Of a stretch of 64,000 nt of DNA, positions 34,657-42,781 are shown one piece after another. The stretch covers positions 62,001 through 126,000 of the forward strand of contig JACOST010000015.1 in assembly GCA_016178705.1 (NCBI GenBank). The letters run 5' to 3'. Source of the stretch: Deltaproteobacteria bacterium (GTDB lineage Bacteria > Desulfobacterota > Binatia > HRBIN30 > JACQVA1). The notes beneath the pieces were generated by a model that ran no database searches, had not been told where the DNA came from, and worked only from the letters and a program-made list of their open reading frames with translations. The translations under genes were made by a program, and so were the position numbers. Each line of letters starts with the position of its first letter. Positions within the stretch are counted from its first letter, which is position 1.

Positions 34657-34755
34657 TACGGGCGCAGGGGCGCAGCCCCGCATCCGGCGCTTCCGGCGCT
34701 ACATGATTGCTGCGACCGTTCATTTCATCCGCGCGTATGAGCGAGACACACGGAA

Positions 34756-35952
34756 TCACCCGCATGCTCCCACGTTGCGCAGGCGCGCGATCTCGTCCGC
34801 CGACTTGCCGAGTTCGCGCAGAACATCATCCGTATGCTCGGCGAGACCCGGTGGCGGGATGCGCAGCGAGCCGGGCGACTCGCTCATGCGGAACAATACG
34901 TTCATCGTCTTGAACGGGCCATGCTTCGGATGCTCCCAGTCGGCCACCGAGCCGATCGCTCCCAGTTGCTCCATCTCGAAGAGATCTTTCAAACTGTTGA
35001 CGCGGCACGCGGGGACATCGAAGTCGTGGCACAGCTTGAGCCAGTGTGCGCACGTATTGGTGCGAAAGATGCCGTGCAGGATGGCGAGGAACTCCGCGCG
35101 GTTTTCGCAGCGCGCGTTGTTGGTGGTGAACTTCGGGTCCTTGAGCACGTCGGCGCGGCCCAGTCCGTCCATCAAGCGCTTGCAAAAAGCGTTGGTGAGA
35201 CAGGCGACGATGAAATAGCCGTCGTTGGCTTGGAACGCTTGATACGGCACGAGGTCCGGATGACCATTGCCGAACTTTTGATACTCGTGGCCGGTGTTGA
35301 GGTAGGCCGTCGAGATGTCGGCCAGCAGCGAGATCGCCGCGTCGAGCATGGCTAGATCGATGCGTTGGCCGAGCCCGGTCTGCGTGCGGTGGAGCAGCGC
35401 CAGCGCGATGGCGTAAGCCGCATACGCACCGGCGGAAATGTCGGCAATGGGTCCCGCGGCTTTCGCCGGTGGACCGTCGGGAAATCCGGTCAGCCCCATC
35501 ATCCCCGCGGTCGCTTGCAGGATGAGATCCATGCCGGGGTCTTGCGCCATCGGTCCGACGCTGCCGAAGGCGGTGATCGAAGCGTAGATCAGGCGCGGGT
35601 TGAGCGGCTGGAGTTGCGCGTAGCCCAGGCCAAGCCGGTCCATGACGCCGGGGCGAAAATTTTCTACGAGCACATCCGCCGTCGCAACCATTTCCTTGAC
35701 CAGCGCCGCGCCGTCGCGATGCTTGATGTCGACGCCGACGGATCTCTTGTTGCGGTTGAGTCCCCAGAAATTGAAGCTGCCGACCTTCGGATCAGCGCCG
35801 CGCGCGTAGCGGATGCTGTCACCGCGGCCGGGCTTCTCGATCTTCCACACGTCGGCGCCCATGTCGCCCAGCAGCGTCGTACACCACGGCCCCGCGGCTT
35901 GATGGCTGACATCGATGACGCGAATGCCTTTCAACGGTCCTCTATTTTCCAT
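34756..35952 (-). CDS. Family III CoA transferase (CaiB/BaiF type)
   Basis: A 398-residue CoA transferase expected to move CoA between carboxylic acids. It has the N-terminal GIRVIDVSHQAAGPWCTTLLGDMGADV-type start, the motif RNKRSVGVDIKH, and the catalytic Asp region RIDLAMLDAAIS. AAGGTG precedes the ATG at 35952; a start ten codons earlier would read into the decamer repeat at 35971-36000 and is rejected. It is downstream of one ligase and upstream of another on the same strand, so substrate acids may be activated by ligation or by transfer. Confidence 0.93.
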   Translation of the reverse strand: MENRGPLKGIRVIDVSHQAAGPWCTTLLGDMGADVWKIEKPGRGDSIRYARGADPKVGSFNFWGLNRNKRSVGVDIKHRDGAALVKEMVATADVLVENFRPGVMDRLGLGYAQLQPLNPRLIYASITAFGSVGPMAQDPGMDLILQATAGMMGLTGFPDGPPAKAAGPIADISAGAYAAYAIALALLHRTQTGLGQRIDLAMLDAAISLLADISTAYLNTGHEYQKFGNGHPDLVPYQAFQANDGYFIVACLTNAFCKRLMDGLGRADVLKDPKFTTNNARCENRAEFLAILHGIFRTNTCAHWLKLCHDFDVPACRVNSLKDLFEMEQLGAIGSVADWEHPKHGPFKTMNVLFRMSESPGSLRIPPPGLAEHTDDVLRELGKSADEIARLRNVGACG

Positions 35953-35970
35953 AGTTTCACCTTGCTTCGA

Positions 35971-36000
35971 ATCGGTGTTCATCGGCGTTCATCGGCGGTT
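35971..36000. repeat. Degenerate decamer array
   Basis: Three in-phase 10-base units TCGGTGTTCA, TCGGCGTTCA and TCGGCGGTTT lie in the 60-base gap between a ligase gene and a CoA transferase gene. The design (constant part, variable part, exact period) resembles the heptamer arrays elsewhere in the window. Confidence 0.65.
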
Positions 36001-36012
36001 TCGTTCCCTCCG

Positions 36013-37554
36013 TCAACTGAACTGCTCCTTGAGCAAATTGGTCTGCACCTTGTTGGCGGCGTTGCGCGGCAAGGCTGCGATGAACTCGATGCGGCGCGGC
36101 TTCTTGAAACCAGACAGGCGTTGTCCCGCAAACTCCGTCAGCGCCGCCGCGTCGAGTTGCGCGCCGTCACGCGCCACTACGATGGCGGTGACTTGCTCGC
36201 CCCATTTCGGATGCGGGGTGCCGATCACCGCAACATCGGCAACATCCGGGTGAGTGCGCAGCACGTCTTCCACTTCCACCGGCGACACGTTCTCGCCCCC
36301 GGTTATGATGAGCTGCTTCACCCGGCCGGTGATGAAGAAGTAGCCGGCGTCGTTCTGGCGGCCGAGGTCGCCGGTATGCAGCCAGCCATCGCGGATAGCC
36401 GCGGTGGTGGCAGCCGAGTCGCGAAAGTAGCCCTGCATCACCGTCGGGCCGCCGACAACCAACTCGCCTTCTTCGCCGGCGGCGGCGAGTGATCCATCGG
36501 CACGCCGTACGGCGACCATCACGTAGGGATTGGCGCGGCCGACGGTCCCTTCATGATCGAACACGCTGCTGCCGCGCGCCATCGCGACGCCGTTGGTCGA
36601 CTCGCTCTGCCCGTAGGCTTCGATGATCTCCGCACCATCGAAGATGCCGGCGAGGGCACGCTTGGCATCCATCGGTGTGGCGGCTCCGCCGACGGTGACC
36701 TTTGCGACTGTCTTGCGCACTGCGGCGGGGATGTGTTTGAGCGACACCACGTCGAACACCATGCCGGCGATCAACGGCAGATCCGTAATGCCGAAGCGCT
36801 CGGTCGCTTCTAAGAGCACGCCTAGATCGAACTTGTCCATCAACACCGCCGTGGCGCCGTGCAAGACGCGACAGAGCAGATGCGAGACGAACACGGGCGT
36901 ATGCGTGAGTGGGCTGATGCAGGCGCCGACGCCATCGGCGCGATCACCGCGCGCGGTGGCACAGGCCAGCGTCGACCACAGCAAGTTGGCGTGGGTGATC
37001 ATCACGCCCTTTGGCGCGCCGGTGGTGCCCGAAGTGTAGGCGAGCACCGCAAGATCGTCTGGTCGCGGCGCGCGGGGTGCGCGCGCGCGCGGCTGAGAGC
37101 GCGGGCGGCGCACCACTTGCGGTTGCAGCGGCAGCGTGGGTTCGCAGACGAACGCCGCGCGGCCTGTGGCAACCGCCGCCTCGCGCGCGACCTCGGCGCG
37201 CGCGCTGTCGCACAGCAGCGCCTTCGCGCGCGCGTGCGTAAGCAGGTGCGTGGTCTCCGCCACGGTTGAGCGCACCGAAATCGGGACGGCGACCCCGCCG
37301 AGGCCCCACACCGCGAACATCGTGGCCGCTAGCGCCGGTTCGTTTGCGGCCATCACTCCGAGGTGATCGCCGGCCCCGAGGCCGTGCTGCGCCAGCCATG
37401 CGGCTAGTTCGTGCGCCGCGGCTGCCAGCTCCCCATACGGAATGTTGCGCCCGCGGAAGACCAGACCCCCGGCGTTCCGTCGTCGCTGCGCTTGCAGATC
37501 GAGGAAGTCGAGTGAAGAGGGAAGCAGCAGACGGGGGGACACGTGCGCTCGCAT
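36013..37554 (-). CDS. AMP-dependent acyl-CoA synthetase/ligase
   Basis: A 513-residue ANL ligase with phosphate loop LAYTSGTTGAPKGVMITH, adenine motif EAYGQSES, the DGWLHTGDLGRQND hinge, the GRVKQLIITGGENVSPVEVE motif and C-terminal NAANKVQTN with the catalytic Lys. It probably activates a fatty, aromatic or alicyclic acid. It heads a minus-strand run with the CoA transferase 34756-35952. Its start lies 11 bp from a palindromic site at 37566-37579 that may be an operator. Confidence 0.93.
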   Translation of the reverse strand: MRAHVSPRLLLPSSLDFLDLQAQRRRNAGGLVFRGRNIPYGELAAAAHELAAWLAQHGLGAGDHLGVMAANEPALAATMFAVWGLGGVAVPISVRSTVAETTHLLTHARAKALLCDSARAEVAREAAVATGRAAFVCEPTLPLQPQVVRRPRSQPRARAPRAPRPDDLAVLAYTSGTTGAPKGVMITHANLLWSTLACATARGDRADGVGACISPLTHTPVFVSHLLCRVLHGATAVLMDKFDLGVLLEATERFGITDLPLIAGMVFDVVSLKHIPAAVRKTVAKVTVGGAATPMDAKRALAGIFDGAEIIEAYGQSESTNGVAMARGSSVFDHEGTVGRANPYVMVAVRRADGSLAAAGEEGELVVGGPTVMQGYFRDSAATTAAIRDGWLHTGDLGRQNDAGYFFITGRVKQLIITGGENVSPVEVEDVLRTHPDVADVAVIGTPHPKWGEQVTAIVVARDGAQLDAAALTEFAGQRLSGFKKPRRIEFIAALPRNAANKVQTNLLKEQFS

Positions 37555-37564
37555 TGTCGATTCA

Positions 37565-37579
37565 ACTAACGAGTGTTAG
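37565..37579. promoter_or_regulatory. Candidate TetR-type operator
   Basis: CTAAC-GAGT-GTTAG (37566-37579) is an inverted repeat in the gap between the ligase (minus) and a membrane protein (plus). The string ACTAACGAGTGTT matches 10 of 13 positions of a site at 51471-51483 upstream of the DUF35-thiolase operon. Confidence 0.4.
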
Positions 37580-37621
37580 CTATGGGGTCAAGGAACGTTC
37601 AGGACTAAAGTGCGTGGGTCA

Positions 37622-39172
37622 ATGCGCTCATGGATTCGGCCGGTGATCGCGGCGCTCCAGCTCGCGGTGATCGTGGTGATTCTACTCAGTTGTGTCCTCT
37701 ACAGTGTCGTGTACATCGCGCGTTGGCTCGACGATACGACCTACCACATTCCGGCGGCGGTCCGGATCGCGCACAGTTGGAACCCGTACGCGGTCGACTC
37801 GCCGGTGGATTCGCACTGGTTCCCGGCGGGCGCCGAGACGCTGGTGGCGGTGCTGGTGTGGGCAACCGGCTCGCTCTACGTCACGAACCTCTCGGGAGCG
37901 CTGTGCGCGATTGCGATTGCGGCGTTGATGTATCGTTTCGCGGGACTGTGGTCGAGTGACCCGCTGCCCCGTCTCGCGACCGTAGCGTGTGTGTGCACGA
38001 TCCCGTTGCTCATCGGTCAATCGCTGGCGTTCTACATTGACATTCATCTGGCGCTGCTGGTGTGTCTCTCGGTCTATCTGCAGGCCGTGTCGTTGTTGCG
38101 GCGCGATGCACGCTACGCCTACGTGGGTCTGACCGCAGCGATCCTGACGGCGAGTGTAAAGTACTCGGGATTGCAGTGCGTGCTGGTTCTCGCTCCCGCG
38201 AGCGCGTTCTGCGTGATGCGGGCGGCGGCCCCGCGACGGCCACGGGCCGACGCCGTTGCGCTGCTGGCCATCGCGCTGGCGTTCACGGCGGGCTGGTATG
38301 TGCGCAATTGGATGTACCGCGGCAATCCGATCTTCTCGTTGGCGGTGCCCGGATGGGCTCAGCCGCTCCTGTCGGTGAGCCCAGCGCCGTACGAGGCCGA
38401 CGAGGTCGATCCGTTGCATGTGCGAGCGTCGCCGAAGACGGGGTGGCCGCATCCGTGGATGCCGCAGTCGTGGCTCACCCACGACTACAAACCGGACATG
38501 ACGCACGATGCCTTCGGTGCGAGCGCCGTGGTGTCACTGGCCTGCACCTTGGTGTCCCTCGTGCTGTTGCCATGGCTGCCGGCACGCGAGCGTGAAGTGT
38601 GGATCTTCACCGTGCTCCTTGCGACGTTGCTGGTCGTGACCTTGCCCAGCCAGGCGCACGTGCCACGCTACATCCTCTGCGCTCCACTGCTCGCTGGACT
38701 TAGCCCGGCGGTGCTGGCGTGCGTCGCCAGTAGGCGCGCAGCGCGCGGGGTGATCGAGGTGCTGTGCGTGGGGATGCTCGCACTGAGTGCGAGCTACGCA
38801 TACGTGAACCTGTTGGCGCCGGGAACCGAGTGGACCAAGCTGCGCGTCGCCGCGTCGTACCTGTGGCCGTATCGTCCGCATGGGTTACGGCAGGTTGGGT
38901 ATGCCCAGCCTGGGCACTTGCGGATCGGCTACACGTCGGGTCAGGGCAACATGATCGCTTTGCTCTACGATCCGCACCTCACCAACGAGTTGGTCCCGCT
39001 CCACTACCGGAACTACGTCTACAATCACGGGCACGAGGTTGCGTCGCCGGAGGAGTTCGTCGCCCGCGTCCGTGCGCTGCACCTCGACTACATTCACATC
39101 TTTGACGAACAGTATCCCGGCGCGGCGCTGTTGCGCGCCAACTTTCCCGACCGGGTGATGCCGCGGCAATAG
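37622..39172 (+). CDS. Polytopic membrane protein, GT-C-like, function unknown
   Basis: A 516-residue membrane protein with about ten hydrophobic helices. After the first helix, a loop with ARWLDDTTYHIPAAVRIAHSW has the acidic and aromatic pattern of GT-C glycosyltransferases (the DD after the first helix), and a large C-terminal soluble part contains repeated Tyr and His (YGxxYxYGH-like segments, LHYRNYVYNHGHEV). It may add sugars to a lipid or protein outside the membrane. The ATG at 37622 is preferred to a GTG four codons earlier. It is divergent from the ligase. Confidence 0.65.
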   Translation: MRSWIRPVIAALQLAVIVVILLSCVLYSVVYIARWLDDTTYHIPAAVRIAHSWNPYAVDSPVDSHWFPAGAETLVAVLVWATGSLYVTNLSGALCAIAIAALMYRFAGLWSSDPLPRLATVACVCTIPLLIGQSLAFYIDIHLALLVCLSVYLQAVSLLRRDARYAYVGLTAAILTASVKYSGLQCVLVLAPASAFCVMRAAAPRRPRADAVALLAIALAFTAGWYVRNWMYRGNPIFSLAVPGWAQPLLSVSPAPYEADEVDPLHVRASPKTGWPHPWMPQSWLTHDYKPDMTHDAFGASAVVSLACTLVSLVLLPWLPAREREVWIFTVLLATLLVVTLPSQAHVPRYILCAPLLAGLSPAVLACVASRRAARGVIEVLCVGMLALSASYAYVNLLAPGTEWTKLRVAASYLWPYRPHGLRQVGYAQPGHLRIGYTSGQGNMIALLYDPHLTNELVPLHYRNYVYNHGHEVASPEEFVARVRALHLDYIHIFDEQYPGAALLRANFPDRVMPRQ

Positions 39173-39190
39173 TCGGGCTCGATTGATCCG

Positions 39191-40309
39191 TTAGGGTTGC
39201 GGCGCGTCGTCCACCGGTTCGTGCAGGGCGACGAACACCGTCTTGCCGCCGGCGATCTTGCGAATCACCAACCAGTCGCCTTTGTACGCTTTGTGATCGT
39301 ACGGCCCCAGACTCATGTGCGTGCGCGGGCCGCCGTTGGCCGCGGGCAGCATGCGGACCTTCTCCAAACCTTCCTTCAAGCCTTTGGCGGTCAGCAGATT
39401 CGCCCGCGCCAGGCCCTCGGCGATCAGGCGGGCCGTGTCGTAGCTGAGCGCGGTTACGGTGTGATCGCGACGCTTGCCGAGCTTGGCGGCGAGGCGATCG
39501 AACAGCGGCAGCAAGCGCGGATTGTCTTCACACATCTGATCAATGCCGTGCCAGCCTTCGAGCGCGGCCATCCATTCGGGCTTGGCGTAACAGAACTGAA
39601 AGGCGGTGGTCATGATGCGCGGCGGATTCCAGTTCAAGCTGGTGAACATCGGCGCCATCAAGATGGTCGGATAGCCGTAGCCGAGATAGGCGAGACAGTC
39701 GGGCCGCTGGTCGCGAATCTTCCGCAACGTGTTTTCGAGATCGTCCGGGACCTGCGTCGTGTACGCTTCAATCAGCACGTCGAGCCGCTGCTGCGCCGCG
39801 TAGTAGCGGAAGTTCGACGCGTACTCGACGCCGCCGGGACTGATCTCGTGGATCATCCCGACGGTCTTGTAGCCGGAATTGCGGATCCACGTCGCCATGA
39901 TCGCGGCTTCCTCGGCAAGGCCGCCGTTGCCGAGGTTGAAGCAGTACTCGCCGAAGTAGCGATCGGTCCCGGTCCACGTGATCGCGGGGACGCCGGTCGC
40001 ATTGATCACCGGCGCGAGCGCGAGCGAGTTGTCCGTGATCAGCGGGCCGATGGTACACAGCACGCCTTGGTGCACGAGATCGAGGTAACCGTCGATGGTG
40101 TTCTTCGCTTCGAGCCGCGGCAGGCCGATCGCTTCCTTCACCAGCAACTCGACCGGCCGGGTGATCACGCCCTGCTCGTACGCTTCGTCGAAGGCGAAAC
40201 GCAGCGTGGCGAGAAAGTCGTCCTTCGTCCCCATGTCGAGATCGATGAGCACACCGATTTTCGTCGGGGCAAACGAGAGTCCGTGTGGCGTCTGGCGTTG
40301 CTTGCTCAT
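39191..40309 (-). CDS. Substrate-binding protein of branched-chain amino acid type, without signal peptide
   Basis: A 372-residue type I periplasmic-binding fold (Peripla_BP_6/LivJ-like): IGVLIDLDMGTKDDF at the start, GPLITDNSLALAPVINATGVP and the hinge region GYKTVGMIHEISPGG. The N-terminus is polar (MSKQRQTPHGLSF), with no hydrophobic signal segment, so it seems cytoplasmic. No transporter permease or ATPase genes are adjacent; instead it follows an acyl-CoA ligase, transglutaminase-like and CoA transferase genes on the same strand. It may sense or carry a degradation intermediate. GAGGTGA precedes the ATG at 40309. Confidence 0.85.
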   Translation of the reverse strand: MSKQRQTPHGLSFAPTKIGVLIDLDMGTKDDFLATLRFAFDEAYEQGVITRPVELLVKEAIGLPRLEAKNTIDGYLDLVHQGVLCTIGPLITDNSLALAPVINATGVPAITWTGTDRYFGEYCFNLGNGGLAEEAAIMATWIRNSGYKTVGMIHEISPGGVEYASNFRYYAAQQRLDVLIEAYTTQVPDDLENTLRKIRDQRPDCLAYLGYGYPTILMAPMFTSLNWNPPRIMTTAFQFCYAKPEWMAALEGWHGIDQMCEDNPRLLPLFDRLAAKLGKRRDHTVTALSYDTARLIAEGLARANLLTAKGLKEGLEKVRMLPAANGGPRTHMSLGPYDHKAYKGDWLVIRKIAGGKTVFVALHEPVDDAPQP

Positions 40310-40324
40310 CGTCTTCACCTCGGA

Positions 40325-40382
40325 CGCACCCTGAAGGGTGCGGCTACAAACCCGTCGCCGTAGCCGCAGGCTTCAGCCTGCG
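40325..40382. repeat. Double-hairpin (cruciform-like) dispersed repeat
   Basis: Two perfect hairpins, CGCACCCTGAAGGGTGCG (40325-40342) and CGCAGGCTTCAGCCTGCG (40365-40382), flank a third stem formed by CGGCTAC (40341-40347) and GTAGCCG (40360-40366). It lies between a ligase and the substrate-binding protein gene. Similar GCACCCT...AGGGTGC / GCAGGCTTCAGCCTGC pairs are a well-known kind of bacterial intergenic repeat. Confidence 0.8.
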
Positions 40383-40392
40383 CTCCCTTCGC

Positions 40393-42111
40393 CTATTCCT
40401 CCAACCGATCCGCGTGCCCCGCCTGCGCGAAGCGTTCGCGGAGCGCTGCGAGGTCGTCCCGCGTAAACGGGCGAAACTCGCTCGCGCCTCGCGGCCGCCA
40501 ATACACCGGGTCGGCGAGTCGGTCGACAAGAAACTTGTCGCGTTTGAGCACGCGCTTCAGCACCTTGTTGGTGTGAGTGACGGCCACTTCCGTCGCGACA
40601 CGCACGAACATCGGCCGCCAGCGTGGCGGCAGGTTCGCCGCGCCGTCGATGAATTGCGTGAACGCCGCGGCATCGAAGCTGGTGCCGGTCTGCAGCAGGA
40701 GGGTCGCCATCACCTGATCCCCGGCTTCGGGGTCGGGCACGCCGTACACACTGGCCAACATCACGTCGGGGAACTGCGTGAGGCTTTCTTCGATCGGACG
40801 GCCGAGAAAATTCTCGCCACCGACGCGCAACCACTCGGCGTCGCGCCCGGCGAAGTAGATGAAGCCGTCGGCGTCGCGGTAGCCCAAGTCGCCGGTGTGG
40901 AACCAGCCGTCGCGCGTGCGTTCGCGGGTCGACGCCTCATCCTTGTAGTACCCTTCGAACAGGAACACGCCGCCGGTGTTGACGATCTCTCCAACCGCTT
41001 GTTCGGCGTTGAGCAGGTGCGCGGTTTCATCGAAGCGCGCCGTCGGGCACTCGTTGCCTTGCTCGTCGAGAATCTTCACGCCTTCGGCCCGTCCGAGGCT
41101 GCGCACGGGATCGCCCGCTTGGCGTGAGAAGCCGACGCCGACTTCGCTGGCGCCGTAGCCGTCGATCACCTCACAGCCGAAGCGCTGCGCGAACGCTTCA
41201 ATGTATTGCCGGGGTGCTTCGTTGCCGTACGCCAGCCGCAGCGGATTCTCCGCATCGTCGGGTCGCGCCGGCGTATCCATGATGTAGGCGAACGGTGTGC
41301 CGACGTAGTTGAAGAGCGTAGCGCGATAGCGGCGGACATCGGCGAGGAAGTTGGTCTTGCTGAAGCGGCGAGTGAGAGCAATGCCACCGCCAGCCGAGAG
41401 TGCAGGAATCAGCGCCAGGATCTGCGCGTTGGCGTGATACAGCGGCATGGCACAGTAGACCGTATCGTCCGGCGTGAAGTGACACATGTGCAACGACGCG
41501 CCCCAGCCCAGCATCATCAACCTTCCGTGACTGTTGAGCACGCCCTTCGGCGCCTTGGTGGTGCCGGAGGTGAAGATGATCATCAAGAGGTCCGTCGGTT
41601 CGACCGGGACATCTGGATCATCAGTCGAAACTGTGGCGAGGGCTTCGTCGAGACCGCGCCACGGTCCCGATGCGGCGCCGGCGACTAACACCGTAACGTG
41701 CAATTGTGAATCGTTCCGCAGGGCCGCCTCGAGTTGCTCGGCATAGCGTGGTTCGACGACGATGAGCTGGCAGTCGGCGTAGGCGATGTCGCGCGCGAGG
41801 AATTCGCCGGTACGGGTTGGATTGAGCCCGACAAGCGACGCACCCGCCAGCGCGCAGCCGCTCTGGGTGAAGACGAATTCCGGCAAATTGTCCATCAGCA
41901 CGCCGACGCGAAATGGCCGCGTCGCATCGCGATGGCGCAGGAACAGGTTGGCGTAGCGGCAGGCTTCGCGAAAGGTTTCGACAAATGTCCAGCGCGCGTC
42001 CTCGCAGCGCAGAAATACGCGGTCCGCGCTGTCGGCGGCGCGCGCGCGCAAGGCGGCACCCATCGTCGGCGATGGCGAGGCGTTTGGGAGTGGGGCGGTG
42101 ATCGAGTCCAT
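40393..42111 (-). CDS. AMP-dependent acyl-CoA synthetase (FATP/ACSVL-like)
   Basis: A 572-residue ANL ligase with phosphate loop IIFTSGTTKAPKGVLNSH, adenine motif GYGASEVGVGF, the DGWFHTGDLGYRDADG hinge and GRDAEWLRVGGENFL. The long type with a divergent adenine motif (GASEV) resembles very-long-chain/bile acid-type synthetases. The C-terminal Lys is in VLKRVLKRDKFLV. It is in the middle of a four-gene minus-strand run (CoA transferase, transglutaminase-like, ligase, substrate-binding protein), probably one operon. Substrate probably a long or cyclic acid. Confidence 0.92.
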   Translation of the reverse strand: MDSITAPLPNASPSPTMGAALRARAADSADRVFLRCEDARWTFVETFREACRYANLFLRHRDATRPFRVGVLMDNLPEFVFTQSGCALAGASLVGLNPTRTGEFLARDIAYADCQLIVVEPRYAEQLEAALRNDSQLHVTVLVAGAASGPWRGLDEALATVSTDDPDVPVEPTDLLMIIFTSGTTKAPKGVLNSHGRLMMLGWGASLHMCHFTPDDTVYCAMPLYHANAQILALIPALSAGGGIALTRRFSKTNFLADVRRYRATLFNYVGTPFAYIMDTPARPDDAENPLRLAYGNEAPRQYIEAFAQRFGCEVIDGYGASEVGVGFSRQAGDPVRSLGRAEGVKILDEQGNECPTARFDETAHLLNAEQAVGEIVNTGGVFLFEGYYKDEASTRERTRDGWFHTGDLGYRDADGFIYFAGRDAEWLRVGGENFLGRPIEESLTQFPDVMLASVYGVPDPEAGDQVMATLLLQTGTSFDAAAFTQFIDGAANLPPRWRPMFVRVATEVAVTHTNKVLKRVLKRDKFLVDRLADPVYWRPRGASEFRPFTRDDLAALRERFAQAGHADRLEE

Positions 42112-42132
42112 GGCAGAGGTGGGCAGGGCTGA

Positions 42133-42777
42133 CTAGCAATTGCGTGGCTTCGGATACCAGCCAAGTTTGCCGGCTTCAAACAGGCGAAGGTCGATGCGAC
42201 CGAGATCACGGCGCATCGCGGGGCTGAGCAGCTCGAAGTGCCGAATGTCGTGCAAGTAGCTCGGTACGGTCCACAGATCTTCTTCGGTGGTCATCCACTC
42301 CAGATCATCGAAGCGCGACAGGTCCACCGCGACCGAGTAGCGGCGCAGCGTCTTCTCGCGCCGGAGATTGAAATACGATTCGAAGTACGAGAGCGCGAGC
42401 TCGCGCAAACTGCGGAAGACCGGTTCACGGAAGCGGAGGCCGGAGTAGTTGGAGAATGCGATGGCTCCCCAACGAGCGTTGCGTCGGAAGATCGCAACGA
42501 CGTGGTCGTCGTCCTGCTCCGCTTCGAGATCCATGATCAGCGGCCGATGCCCGTGCAATCGCAGCACCGCCGCCGCGAACATCGCGCCGTCCATGCACTG
42601 CGCCGTCCGCTCCCGCAGCACGCGGCGCGGTGAGCGGCAGCCGATCCCCTTCGCATCGTAGTCGATCTCGTCGAGGTATTCTTGGATGCGCCACTCCGGC
42701 TGTAACCGCGCGAGGAACCCCGCCTCGCGCGGCGTGAAGCCGAAGGTGCGGCCGTTGAGCCGGGGAGTTCGCTGCAT
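42133..42777 (-). CDS. Transglutaminase-like superfamily protein
   Basis: A 214-residue protein with a transglutaminase-like core: Cys61 in RTAQCMDGAMFAAAVLRLHG, His92 in DDDHVVAIF and a following WGAIAFSNYSGLRFREP where Asn110 stands in the Asp position. This Cys-His-Asn arrangement occurs in a bacterial subfamily of unknown substrate. The start at 42777 (MQRTPRLNG) is right after the CoA transferase stop (gap 4 bp), so translation is coupled. Its presence inside an acyl-CoA operon is unexplained; it could act as a protease or hydrolase. Confidence 0.75.
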   Translation of the reverse strand: MQRTPRLNGRTFGFTPREAGFLARLQPEWRIQEYLDEIDYDAKGIGCRSPRRVLRERTAQCMDGAMFAAAVLRLHGHRPLIMDLEAEQDDDHVVAIFRRNARWGAIAFSNYSGLRFREPVFRSLRELALSYFESYFNLRREKTLRRYSVAVDLSRFDDLEWMTTEEDLWTVPSYLHDIRHFELLSPAMRRDLGRIDLRLFEAGKLGWYPKPRNC

Positions 42778-42781
42778 TGCA

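Larger units (their letters stand above)
34041..34755. other. Gene-free region with paired palindromes, possible decayed mobile element
   Basis: This 715-base gap has no convincing gene; open frames here are Arg-rich and lack ribosome-binding sites. It contains two related perfect hairpins (34082-34115 and 34625-34656), about 575 bases between their outer ends, a motif of a widespread dispersed type (34232-34258) and further small hairpins near 34670-34700. The ends resemble each other, so the block could be a non-autonomous repeat element, but no target duplication is seen. Confidence 0.5.

Noticed and set aside
34393-34683. Small minus-strand protein in the palindrome block
   Set aside because: Arg/Ser-rich, no ribosome-binding site, and it reads through a perfect hairpin; more likely non-coding repeat DNA.
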